The position numbers were made by a program, and so were the translations under genes. Shown piece after piece: positions 6,071 through 14,565 of a stretch of DNA of 64,000 nucleotides. The stretch's first letter is position 1, and every line of letters starts with the position of its first letter. The notes beneath the pieces were generated by a model. That model saw only the letters and a list, made by a program, of their open reading frames with translations. It ran no database searches and had not been told where the DNA came from. Source of the stretch: Sphingomonas oligoaromativorans (GTDB taxonomy: Bacteria > Pseudomonadota > Alphaproteobacteria > Sphingomonadales > Sphingomonadaceae); NCBI RefSeq assembly GCF_011762195.1, contig NZ_JAASQK010000003.1, positions 186,001 through 250,000 of the forward strand, in the 5' to 3' direction.

Positions 6071-8106
6071 AGGCCGACGCGGAGGCCGTGCTCTTCTCGG
6101 TCAAATGCTTCATCGCGGCGATGCTGGCTTATTATGTCGCGCTCAGGATCGGGCTCGTGCGGCCTTATTGGGCGGTGACGACCTCCTACATCGTGGCGCA
6201 GCCGCTGGCCGGCGCGGTGCTCTCCAAGGCGGCGTTCCGGCTGATCGGCACGCTGCTCGGCGCGACGGCGGCGGTGGTGCTGGTGCCCACCTTCGTCAAC
6301 GAACCGGCGGTGCTCAGCATGGCGCTGGCGCTGTGGCTGGGCGCGTGCCTCTATGTCTCGCTGCTCGACCGGACGCCGCGCGCGTACATCTTCCTGCTGG
6401 CCGGCTACACCGCCAGCATCATCGGCTTCCCGAGCGTGGATACGCCGGGCGCGATCTTCGACGTGGCGAGCCTGCGCGTGCAGGAGATCACCATCGGCAT
6501 CCTCGCGGGCAGCCTGGTCCACGGCCTCGTGCTGCCGCGTTCGGTGACGGCGCGGCTGCTCCAGCGGATCGAGACGATCCTCAACGATGCCGAGCGCTGG
6601 TCGCGCGCCGCGCTGTCGGGCGTGCGCGAGGAGACGCTGGATCGCGAACGCCGCCGCCTCGCCATCGATCTCTCCGAGCTGCACCAGCTCTCGATCCACC
6701 TGCCGTTCGACACCGCGCGCCTGCTGCCCCGCGTGCGGACGGTGCGGGCGATGGAGGATCAGCTTTCGCTCTTCCTGCCGCTGGCGAGCACGGTGGAGGA
6801 CCGGCTGGTGGCGCTCTCCGCCTGCGAGGATGGGGTGCCGGAGCCCGTCGCGGAGTATGTCGGGCGGGTCCGCATCTGGCTGGAGGGCGGCGTACACAGG
6901 CCGGATCGGGGCGAGACCGCCGCCCGGATGATCGACGAGGCGCGGATGCTGGAGCCGCCCCCCGGCGGGCCGGAGCCGGTCTGGCGCGACATGCTGCTGC
7001 TCAACCTGCTGGCGCGCGTGGCGGACCTGATCGCCGCGCATCGCGACTGCCGGGATCTTCAGGATCAGATCCACTCGCCCAGCCCGCGCGCGCTCTCGCC
7101 GCGCGTCGGCGAGCTGCTGGCGCAGGCCGGGGGGCGTGCGCTCCATCGCGATCGGGGGCTTGCGGTGCGCGCCGCCTTCGGCACCATCACCACCATCGCG
7201 CTCGGCTGCGCCTTCTGGATCGGCACCGCCTGGCCGGACGGCGCGGGCGCGGTGCTGATCGCGGGGGTGTGCTGCGCGCTGTTCGGCAATGTCGACGATC
7301 CGGGGCCGGTGATCTTCACCTTCTTCATCGGCTCGGCGATCGGGCTCGGCGTGGCGATGCTGTGGGCCTATGCGATCCTGCCCCGCACCACCGATTTCGT
7401 CACGCTCGCCGCCGTGCTGGCGCCGCCGCTGCTGCTGATGGGATCGATGCTGGCGCGGCCGCCGCTGACGCTGGTGTCGCTCGGCATGTTGCTCGCCTTC
7501 CCCAACACTGTGGGGCTGAACGCCACCTACAAGGACAGTTTCGCGGCCTTCGCCAACGGGGCTCTGTCGCAACTCGTCGGCACCGGGTTCGCGGTGGTGA
7601 CGGTCGGGCTGTTCCAGACGATCGGCACCGAGCACAGCGTCGCCCGTCTGGTCCGCGCCGGCTGGCGCGACGTGGCCCGCCGCGCGCGGGGCCGGGCGCC
7701 GGGCACCGCGCGCTGGACGAGCGGGATGCTCGACCGGATCGGCCTGCTGCTGCCCCGGCTGGCGAAGCAGGCGCCCGATCCCGGCAAGCCGCTGCTCGAC
7801 GCGCTGGTGGACCTGCGCATCGGCTTCGTCGCCGGTGAGCTGGATCGGCTCGGCCACAGCTCCACGCCCGAGCAGCACGGGCTGATCGCCGATACGCTGG
7901 CCGGCATCTGGCGCCATTTCATCGATCTCGATCCGGTGCGGACGGTGCCGCCGCCCGAAGGGCTGCTCACCGAGATCGACCGCACCGTGGCCGCCTTCGC
8001 CGCCGATCCGCTGGCCGAGCGGCGGCGGCAGGGCCTCGTGCTGCTCACCAGCCTGCGCCGCAACCTGTTCCCGCAGGCGCCGGCCTACAGGGGATCGCCC
8101 GCATGA
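6067..8106 (+). CDS. FUSC-family inner-membrane transporter (AaeB/fusaric-acid-resistance type)
   Basis: 679 residues with the duplicated layout of AaeB/FusC proteins: six hydrophobic segments from about 8 to 160, a long soluble region (about 165-350), then a second hydrophobic block (about 370-520) and a soluble tail. AYYVALRIGLVRPYWAVTT near residue 20 is the characteristic N-terminal stretch, and the second half repeats the theme with GTAWPDGAGAVLIAG. The GTG start overlaps the MarR stop. Followed by DUF1656 and HlyD genes, it is the inner-membrane pump of a system exporting aromatic acids or similar compounds. Confidence 0.9.
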   Translation: MKADAEAVLFSVKCFIAAMLAYYVALRIGLVRPYWAVTTSYIVAQPLAGAVLSKAAFRLIGTLLGATAAVVLVPTFVNEPAVLSMALALWLGACLYVSLLDRTPRAYIFLLAGYTASIIGFPSVDTPGAIFDVASLRVQEITIGILAGSLVHGLVLPRSVTARLLQRIETILNDAERWSRAALSGVREETLDRERRRLAIDLSELHQLSIHLPFDTARLLPRVRTVRAMEDQLSLFLPLASTVEDRLVALSACEDGVPEPVAEYVGRVRIWLEGGVHRPDRGETAARMIDEARMLEPPPGGPEPVWRDMLLLNLLARVADLIAAHRDCRDLQDQIHSPSPRALSPRVGELLAQAGGRALHRDRGLAVRAAFGTITTIALGCAFWIGTAWPDGAGAVLIAGVCCALFGNVDDPGPVIFTFFIGSAIGLGVAMLWAYAILPRTTDFVTLAAVLAPPLLLMGSMLARPPLTLVSLGMLLAFPNTVGLNATYKDSFAAFANGALSQLVGTGFAVVTVGLFQTIGTEHSVARLVRAGWRDVARRARGRAPGTARWTSGMLDRIGLLLPRLAKQAPDPGKPLLDALVDLRIGFVAGELDRLGHSSTPEQHGLIADTLAGIWRHFIDLDPVRTVPPPEGLLTEIDRTVAAFAADPLAERRRQGLVLLTSLRRNLFPQAPAYRGSPA

Positions 8107-8318
8107 TCGGCGAGGTTTCGATCGGGGGCGTGTTCCTGCCCTCGCTGCTGGTGCTCGCCATCGCGGCGCTGGCGATCGTCGTGCTGCTCTCGCGCCTGCT
8201 GGCGCTGGTGGGCGCCTATCGGCTGGTCGCCTATCGTCCGCTGGTGGACGTGGCGCTGTTCCTGCTCATCCTCGGCCTTCTGGCCTCCCTCACGACCACA
8301 TTCGGACTGCATCCATGA
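8103..8318 (+). CDS. DUF1656 small membrane protein (AaeX-like)
   Basis: 71 residues with two hydrophobic helices (about 12-35 and 47-64) joined by a short basic loop. EVSIGGVFLPSLLVLAI at the N-terminus matches the DUF1656 family, whose genes almost always lie between a FUSC pump and a HlyD protein, as aaeX does in E. coli. It overlaps both neighbours by 4 bp. The function is unknown; a structural part of the pump is the usual guess. Confidence 0.88.
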   Translation: MIGEVSIGGVFLPSLLVLAIAALAIVVLLSRLLALVGAYRLVAYRPLVDVALFLLILGLLASLTTTFGLHP

Positions 8319-9250
8319 ACCGTATCCTCGCGCCGCTCGCCCGCTGGGCCGTGACCCTGAGCATCGTCGTGCTGGCCGTCCTCGTGGCGGTCCGGCTGTG
8401 GCGCCATTACGAGACCGATCCCTGGACGCGCGACGGCCATGTCCGCGCTGACGTGGTGCGCGTGGCGCCGGACGTCGGCGGGCTGGTGACCTCCGTGGCG
8501 GTGAGGGACAACCAGTTCGTCCACAAGGGCGATCTGCTGTTCGTGGTCGACCAGCCACGTTACGCCGATGCGCTCAACCAGGCGGACGCCAGCATCGCCA
8601 GCGCGCGGGCCACGCTGGAGCAGGCGCGCCGCGTGGCGAAGCGCGACCTCGCATTGGGCGATCTGGTCGCGACCGAGACGCATGAGGAGAATGTCGCCAA
8701 GGTGGCGACCGCAGCCGCCGCGCTCGACGCTGCGCTGGCCGCCCGCCAGACCGCCTCGCTCAACGTCGCGCGCACCGCGATCCGCGCGTCGGTGAACGGC
8801 ATCGTCACCAATCTCGATCTGCATCCGGGCGACTATCTGGGCGCCGGCCATCAGGCGATGGCGGTGGTCGACATGGATTCGCTGCGCATCGAGGGCTATT
8901 TCGAGGAGACCAAGCTCCGCCACATCCATGTCGGCGACAAGGCGAAGATCCGCCTGATGGGCGACGAGCGCGATCTCGAAGGCCATGTCGACAGCATCAG
9001 CGCCGGCATCGCCGACGATCAGAGCAAGGATACCGCCAATCAGCTCCGCGAGGTGCAGCCGACCTTCAGTTGGGTCCGCCTCGCGCAGCGCATTCCGGTC
9101 CGCATCCATGTCGACCGGATGCCCAGGGGCACGCAGCTCATCGCCGGGCGGACGGCCACCGTCACCATCCTCCAGCCCGAGCAGCAGAAGCCGGCGCAGC
9201 CCCAGCCGCAACCCCAGCCCGCCGCCAACACGCAGGGGCCGCGCCGGTGA
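8315..9250 (+). CDS. HlyD-family periplasmic adaptor of the FUSC efflux system
   Basis: 311 residues. One N-terminal transmembrane helix (about 14-29) is followed by the biotinyl-lipoyl half-motif TRDGHVRADVVRVAPDVGG, an alpha-helical hairpin (about 85-155), the second lipoyl half (RASVNGIVTNLDLHPGDYL) and beta-barrel repeats. This is the AaeA/EmrA layout: it links the inner-membrane pump to an outer-membrane channel. The last 25 residues are rich in Pro and Gln and likely disordered. It shares 4-bp overlaps with the genes on both sides. Confidence 0.92.
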   Translation: MNRILAPLARWAVTLSIVVLAVLVAVRLWRHYETDPWTRDGHVRADVVRVAPDVGGLVTSVAVRDNQFVHKGDLLFVVDQPRYADALNQADASIASARATLEQARRVAKRDLALGDLVATETHEENVAKVATAAAALDAALAARQTASLNVARTAIRASVNGIVTNLDLHPGDYLGAGHQAMAVVDMDSLRIEGYFEETKLRHIHVGDKAKIRLMGDERDLEGHVDSISAGIADDQSKDTANQLREVQPTFSWVRLAQRIPVRIHVDRMPRGTQLIAGRTATVTILQPEQQKPAQPQPQPQPAANTQGPRR

Positions 9251-10650
9251 GGATCGCGCCCGCCGCTTCCCTGCTCGCGCTGGCGCTGGCCGCCTGCACG
9301 GCGGGGCCGAACTATCATGTGCCGGATAACGCCATGGCCAAGGCGCCGGCCGCCAACCGCGCCTTCGCGAGCGGGGATGAGCCGGCTTATGCGCAGGCGC
9401 CGCTGCCCGATCACTGGTGGCGGCTCTATGACGATGCACGGCTGGACAGCTATGTCACCGAGGCGCTGAAGGCGAATACCGACCTGCGCGCCGCCGACGC
9501 CAACCTGCGCCGCGCGAGCTATATCGTGCGCGAGGCGGAGGCCGGGCGCACCATCCAGACCAGCATCACCACCGGTGCCGAGGCGGCGCGGGTGGGCTTC
9601 TTCACCGAGCCGCTGCCGGGCACCGCTTATTCCTACACGCTGGGGGTCGGCGTCGAATATCCGCTCGATCTGGCGGGCGGCATCCGTCGCGGGATCGAGG
9701 CGGCGAAGGACAGTTCCGAGGCGGCGCAGGCGGCACGCGATCAGGTCCGCGTCGCGATCGCGGCGGCGGTGACGCGGAGCTATGCGGCGGCCTGCTCGGC
9801 CAACCGCACGCTGGCGGCGACGCAACATGTGCTCGACATCCAGCGCCAGACGCTCGACGTCACCCATCGGCTGTTCAAGGGCGGGCGCGGCACCAATTTC
9901 GACGTGACGCGCGCGCGCGGCGCCGCCGACCAGAGCGCCGCCGCCATCCCGACGATCATCGCCAAACGTCAGGCGGCGCTGTTCGAGCTGGCGGCGCTGA
10001 TGGGCCGCGCGCCGTCCGACTATCCCAGGGAGCTGGAAAGCTGTCCGGCCCCGCCCGCGCTCAGGCAGCCCATCCCGATCGGCGACGGCTCGGCCCTGAT
10101 CCGCCGCCGCGCCGACATCCGCGCGGCCGAGCGCAACCTCGCCGCCGCCACCGCCACGATCGGCGTCGAGATGGCGGAGCTGTATCCCAAGGTGACGCTG
10201 GGCGGCTCGATGGGCTTTGCCGGCCCGTTCAAGCTGTTCAACTCGGGCGACACGTTCGGCGGCGGCATCGGCCCGCTGGTGTCGTGGAACTTCCCCAACC
10301 GCAAGCTGATCCATGCGCGCATCCACGCGGCGGGCGCGGCGGCGGACATCGCCTCCGCGCGCTTCGACGGCACGGTGATCGAGGCGCTGCGCCAGACCGA
10401 GACGGCGCTTACCGCCTATGCGCGCGAGATCGACCATGACCATGCGCTCGCACTGGCGCGCGACGATGCCGAGAAGGCGAGCGATCAGGCCAACCGCCTG
10501 TTCCGCTTCGGCCGCACCGGCTTCATCAACGTGCTGACCGCGCAGTCCAACCTCGCCAATGCCGAGGCCGCGCTCGCCGCCTCGCAGTCGGAGCTGACGG
10601 ACCGGCAGATCGACGTGTTCCTGGCGCTCGGCGGCGGCTGGGAGGAATAA
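9247..10650 (+). CDS. Outer-membrane efflux lipoprotein (NodT/OprM family)
   Basis: 467 residues from GTG 9247, which overlaps the HlyD stop (GTGA). A lipobox LALAAC gives a mature N-terminal Cys17, followed by GPNYHVP, the usual start of the mature part in this family. DHWWRLYDDARLDSYVTEAL opens the first of two outer-membrane-factor repeats; LLKANTDLR-type and VLTAQSNLANAEAAL-type helices form the periplasmic tunnel. It completes a tripartite exporter encoded with its own MarR regulator. An upstream frame to 9070 overlaps HlyD and is not used. Confidence 0.92.
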   Translation: MRIAPAASLLALALAACTAGPNYHVPDNAMAKAPAANRAFASGDEPAYAQAPLPDHWWRLYDDARLDSYVTEALKANTDLRAADANLRRASYIVREAEAGRTIQTSITTGAEAARVGFFTEPLPGTAYSYTLGVGVEYPLDLAGGIRRGIEAAKDSSEAAQAARDQVRVAIAAAVTRSYAAACSANRTLAATQHVLDIQRQTLDVTHRLFKGGRGTNFDVTRARGAADQSAAAIPTIIAKRQAALFELAALMGRAPSDYPRELESCPAPPALRQPIPIGDGSALIRRRADIRAAERNLAAATATIGVEMAELYPKVTLGGSMGFAGPFKLFNSGDTFGGGIGPLVSWNFPNRKLIHARIHAAGAAADIASARFDGTVIEALRQTETALTAYAREIDHDHALALARDDAEKASDQANRLFRFGRTGFINVLTAQSNLANAEAALAASQSELTDRQIDVFLALGGGWEE

Positions 10651-10654
10651 GGGT

Positions 10655-12403
10655 TCAGCTTTCGCCGAACAGGTCGCGCTGGGCGCTCTCCAGCTCGTCG
10701 GCATAGCGCTTGCGGACATGCGCCTCGGTCAGCAGGCCGAGCAGCGTGCCGTCGGTGGCGACCACCGCGAGATCGTCGACGCCCAGCCGGTCGAACACCT
10801 GCATCACCTCGGCGATGTTCCTGTCCGGCGTGATGGTGTCGTCGGGGTGGCGGGCGAGGCTGGTCGCTTTGGCATGAAGGTCGAGCCCGTCGACATAGGC
10901 CTGCGCGGTCGGCACCAGCCCGGCATACTGATTCTTCTCGTCGAGCAGCACGACGCGGCTGGTCGAGCCGAGCGGGGTGCGGCGGCGGAACTCCGCGATG
11001 CTGGTGTCCGCGGGGAGGCAGGCGGGCGCGCGCCGCATCATCTTGCCGGCGGTGAGCTGGCGCACCCAGCCGATGTCGCGCGCCGACTTGATGACCTCGC
11101 CGCGCAGATGCAGGCGCCAGGTCGAGAAGCTGTAGCCGAACAGCTCTCGCACCAGCGCGCTCGCCACCAGCGAGGCGGTGAGCACGATCGCGGTGAGCTG
11201 GAAATCGCGCGTCGCCTCCAACACCAGGAAGCTCATCGTCATCGGCCCGCCGATCACCGACACCGCCAGCGCCGCCATGCCGACCAGCGCGGCGTCCTGC
11301 GTCCAGAGATGCTGTCCCGGCAGCAACAGCTCCACCACGTCGGCATAGATGCGTCCGACCAGCACGCCGAGATAGAGCGAGGCGAAGAACAGCCCGCCGC
11401 GGAAGCCGAAGCCGAGCGACACCGACGAGGCCAGCATCTTCAGCCCGAAGATCGCGCACAGCATGGCGAGCGGCACGTCGCTGGCGAGGGTGAGGTGCAG
11501 CGCCTCGTGGCCCGCCGAGAGCGCCTGCGGGGCGAGATAGGCGATCGGCATCAGCAGGATGCCCCCCATCATCGGGCGGAGCGCGGGCGGTAGCCCGGTC
11601 TTGCGCACGCCGATCTCGAGCAGGCTCACCGCCCGCATCAGCAGGATGCCGACGAAGGCGCAGGCCAGCCCCATGCCGACGAAGGCGAGATAATCCAGGT
11701 TGCGGGTGATGCCGGTCGACGCGGCGGTGATGAGATAGGGCACCGCGCCCAGCGTCCGCGCGGTGGCGACGCCGGCGATGGTGGCGGCGGCGACGGGCGC
11801 GATCGCGGCGGGCGTATAGGCGCCGATGACGATCTCGAAGGCGTAGAAGGCGCCGGTCAGCGGCGCGCCGAACGCCGCGCCGATCGCAGCGCCCGTGCCG
11901 GCGCCGACCAATGTGCGCAGGTCCGAACGGCGCAGGCTGAACCAGCGGCCGATCACCGAGGCGAGCCCGCCGCCGATCTGCGCATAGGCCGCCTCCAGCC
12001 CCACCGAGGCGCCGAAGCCGTTGGAGATGAAGGTCTGCCCCGTCACCGTCAGGCTGTCGCGGAAGGGCACGGCGCCGCCATGCAGCGCGTTCGCCTCGAC
12101 GACGTCGACCGGCGTGCGCCGCCGCCAGCGCTGGAGCGCGAGGTGGAGCAGGCCGAGCAGCGCGCCCCCCAGCGGCAGCGCCAGCAGCCGGATCGGCTCG
12201 AGCGCGGTCATCCCGCTCAGCCGGGTCGTGCCGGGCAGCGCGTAGAGGAGATGCTGGAGCATGTGCGCCGCCAGCCCCAGCGCGACCGCCAGCCCGCCGC
12301 CGAGCGCACCCACCAGAACGGCGAGCAGGATGAAGCTCGCTTCGCTCTGCCGGAATTGGCGGCGTAGAATGACGAAATAACGCAGGGTCTTATGGTATCG
12401 CAC
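10655..12403 (-). CDS. ClC-family chloride channel or H+/Cl- antiporter with C-terminal CBS pair
   Basis: 582 residues: about 430 of ClC membrane domain with many hydrophobic segments, then two CBS domains (about 450-575, ending DRLGVDDLAVVATDGTLLGLLTE). The selectivity-filter region reads SNGFGASVGLEAAYAQ, with E137 at the place of the gating glutamate but GLEAA in place of the classic GREGP. The second filter motif is GFRGGLFFASLYLG. The start is GTG 12403 with GGAGG upstream. The gene converges with the efflux operon, leaving only 4 bp between the stops. Ion and direction of transport cannot be told from sequence. Confidence 0.88.
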   Translation of the reverse strand: MRYHKTLRYFVILRRQFRQSEASFILLAVLVGALGGGLAVALGLAAHMLQHLLYALPGTTRLSGMTALEPIRLLALPLGGALLGLLHLALQRWRRRTPVDVVEANALHGGAVPFRDSLTVTGQTFISNGFGASVGLEAAYAQIGGGLASVIGRWFSLRRSDLRTLVGAGTGAAIGAAFGAPLTGAFYAFEIVIGAYTPAAIAPVAAATIAGVATARTLGAVPYLITAASTGITRNLDYLAFVGMGLACAFVGILLMRAVSLLEIGVRKTGLPPALRPMMGGILLMPIAYLAPQALSAGHEALHLTLASDVPLAMLCAIFGLKMLASSVSLGFGFRGGLFFASLYLGVLVGRIYADVVELLLPGQHLWTQDAALVGMAALAVSVIGGPMTMSFLVLEATRDFQLTAIVLTASLVASALVRELFGYSFSTWRLHLRGEVIKSARDIGWVRQLTAGKMMRRAPACLPADTSIAEFRRRTPLGSTSRVVLLDEKNQYAGLVPTAQAYVDGLDLHAKATSLARHPDDTITPDRNIAEVMQVFDRLGVDDLAVVATDGTLLGLLTEAHVRKRYADELESAQRDLFGES

Positions 12404-12473
12404 CCGGACGAGCCTCCCCCAGACCCTCCGCCTGTAGCATGACGGGGCCGACTGTCACCCGTCGAACGTCGGC

Positions 12474-12878
12474 TCAGGCGCCCTCGACGCGCTCCAGCGC
12501 CTCGCGCTCGATCTGGCGCAGCTCGACGATGGTCTGCTCGATCGCGATCTTCTGCTGCTCCAGCTCGTCGGCACGCTCGCGGGCGCGGGTGGCAAGGCGG
12601 CGCATCTGCTCCACATGCTGCGGATCGGCGTCGTAGAGGTCGAGGAACTCCTGGATCTCGCGGAGCGAGAAGCCAAGCCGCTTGCCGCGCAGGATGAGAT
12701 GCATCCGCCCGACCTCGCGCCTTGTGTAGACGCGCGTCGTGCCCACCCGGCGCGGCTCGATCAGCCCCTTGTCCTCGTAGAAGCGCAGCGTCCGCGTGGT
12801 GACGCCGAGATCGGACGCGACCTGCTGAATGCCCCTGAGGTCGGTGTCGCCCTGCGCCTTGGGGCCATCGTCAGTCAT
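12474..12878 (-). CDS. MerR-family regulator (LiuR-like)
   Basis: 134 residues. GIQQVASDLGVTTRTLRFYEDKGL is the MerR helix-turn-helix and wing start, followed by GTTRVYTRREVGRMHLILRGKRLGFSLREIQEFL and a C-terminal coiled coil (about 90-130). There are no metal-binding cysteines, so it is not a metal sensor. The LILRGKRLGFSL segment is typical of LiuR, which controls branched-chain amino acid and fatty-acid catabolism in proteobacteria. It overlaps the acyl-CoA ligase gene by 8 bp and is the last gene of a fadL-ligase-regulator unit, consistent with such a role; the target set is inferred. Confidence 0.85.
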   Translation of the reverse strand: MTDDGPKAQGDTDLRGIQQVASDLGVTTRTLRFYEDKGLIEPRRVGTTRVYTRREVGRMHLILRGKRLGFSLREIQEFLDLYDADPQHVEQMRRLATRARERADELEQQKIAIEQTIVELRQIEREALERVEGA

Positions 12879-14565
12879 GGGCGGCCTTCGCCAGCTCCTC
12901 TGCGATCAGTTCCTTCTTGGAGAGCTTGCCGATGAGCGTCTTGGGCAGATTGTCTCGGATTTCGATTTCGCGGGGCATCTCGATCTTGCTGAGCTTGTCG
13001 GTGAGGAAGCCGCGGAGCTGCTCGGGCGTGGCGGCCATGCCCGGCCGCAGCGACACGAACGCCTTCGGCGCCTGGCCGCGATATGTGTCGGGCACGCCGA
13101 TGACAACCGCTTCCGCCACCGCCGGATGCTCGTAGAGCGCTTCCTCGATGGTGCGCGGATAGACGTTGTAGCCGCCGCACAGGATCATGTCCTTCATGCG
13201 GTCGACGATGAAGAGATAGCCGTCCTCGTCGAGATAGCCGACGTCGCCCGTCCTCAGCGCCCCGTCGACGAACACCTCCTGGTTGGCGTCGGGGCGGTTC
13301 CAATAGCCCTTCATGATCTGCGGCCCGCGCGCGCAGATCTCCCCGCGCTCGCCGACCGGCAGAATCTTGTGCGGATCGTCGAGATCGCGGATCTCGATCG
13401 TCGTGCCGGGGAAGGCGGGGCCGGCGCTGTTGTCCTTGGGCTCTTTCCCGAGCGGATTGCAGGTGATGATCGGCGAGGCCTCGGACAGGCCATAGCCCTC
13501 CACCACCGGCGTTCCCATCCGCGCCTCGAAGCGCTGGCGCACGTCGAAGGGCAGCGGCGCGCCACCCGAGATCGAGCGCCTGACCGACTTGAGCTTGGCC
13601 AGCTCGCTGTCGGGCAGGCCGTTCAGCGCGCCATAGATGGTCGGCACGGCGAGAAGCTGGGTGCATTGGGTGCGGGCGACCGTGTCCACCATCTGCTTCA
13701 GCTCGAAGCGCGGCAGCAGCACCATCTCGGCGCCGGTGTCGACCGAGTAATTGAGCACCGTCGTCAGCGCGAAGACGTGGAACAGCGGGAGGACGCCCAG
13801 CGTGTGCTCCTGCTCGTCGGGCAGGTGGCCGACATGGGCGATCATCTGCGCCGAATTGGCGGTGAGATTGGCATGGGTCAGCATCGCCGCCTTGGGCTCG
13901 CCGGTGGTGCCGCCGGTATATTGGAGCACGGCCACGTCGTCCGGCGCCACCGTGATCGGCGTGTGCGGCCGGTGGTTGGCGGTGAGCTGGGCGAAGAACA
14001 TGTGCAGCGCGTCATGCGGGACGTGCGCGATCTCCTTCCGCTTCAGAACGCGATAGGCGATCGACTTGAAGCGCGGCAGCGCCTCCGACAGCGGGCACAC
14101 GATCAGCTTGCGCACGCCGACCTTCTCGGCGACGTGGGTGACCTTGTCGTGGATCGAGGCGATGTCGACGGTGGCGACGACGCTGGCGCCCGAATCCTCC
14201 AGAAGGTGGCAGAGTTCGCGCTCGACATAGAGCGGGTTCAGGTTGACGACGATGCCGCCGATCCTGAGCGTCGCGAAATAGAGGATCACATAATGCGGCA
14301 TGTTGGGCAGGCAGAGCCCGACCCGGTCGCCCGGCTTCACGCCGATATCCTGAAGCCCGCGCGCGGCGTGCTCCACCAGCGTTCCCAATTCGCCGTAGGT
14401 CCAGCGATGGCCGAGGAAATCGATCGCGATCCGCTCGCCCCAGCGGGCGACGGCATTGTCGAGCAGGTCCGTCAGCAGCCGCGGCGCGAAGGTGGGGGAT
14501 TGGCCGGTCGGGCCACCCCCCGGCGGCGCCGGCCGCTCCCCGGAATGAACGGCCGGCATAGTCAT
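12871..14565 (-). CDS. Long-chain fatty-acid--CoA ligase (AMP-forming)
   Basis: 564 residues of the adenylate-forming superfamily. The P-loop-like motif YTGGTTGEPKAAMLTHANL, then GYGLSEASPI, LRTGDVGYLDEDGYLFIVDR and the C-terminal catalytic lysine region PKTLIGKLSKKEL are all present. Length and sequence fit FadD-type or dicarboxylate ligases. It activates fatty acids by way of an acyl-adenylate. Its ATG overlaps the stop of the FadL porin gene (TGATG), so uptake and activation are translationally coupled. The first 25 residues are Pro/Gly-rich and may be disordered; a start at the second Met (14559) is equally possible. Confidence 0.9.
   Translation of the reverse strand: MTMPAVHSGERPAPPGGGPTGQSPTFAPRLLTDLLDNAVARWGERIAIDFLGHRWTYGELGTLVEHAARGLQDIGVKPGDRVGLCLPNMPHYVILYFATLRIGGIVVNLNPLYVERELCHLLEDSGASVVATVDIASIHDKVTHVAEKVGVRKLIVCPLSEALPRFKSIAYRVLKRKEIAHVPHDALHMFFAQLTANHRPHTPITVAPDDVAVLQYTGGTTGEPKAAMLTHANLTANSAQMIAHVGHLPDEQEHTLGVLPLFHVFALTTVLNYSVDTGAEMVLLPRFELKQMVDTVARTQCTQLLAVPTIYGALNGLPDSELAKLKSVRRSISGGAPLPFDVRQRFEARMGTPVVEGYGLSEASPIITCNPLGKEPKDNSAGPAFPGTTIEIRDLDDPHKILPVGERGEICARGPQIMKGYWNRPDANQEVFVDGALRTGDVGYLDEDGYLFIVDRMKDMILCGGYNVYPRTIEEALYEHPAVAEAVVIGVPDTYRGQAPKAFVSLRPGMAATPEQLRGFLTDKLSKIEMPREIEIRDNLPKTLIGKLSKKELIAEELAKAAHD

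Noticed and set aside
5968-7917. Long antisense frame over the MarR and FUSC genes
   Set aside because: The forward strand has a clear transporter with membrane segments. The reverse frame is Gln/Arg/His-rich filler.
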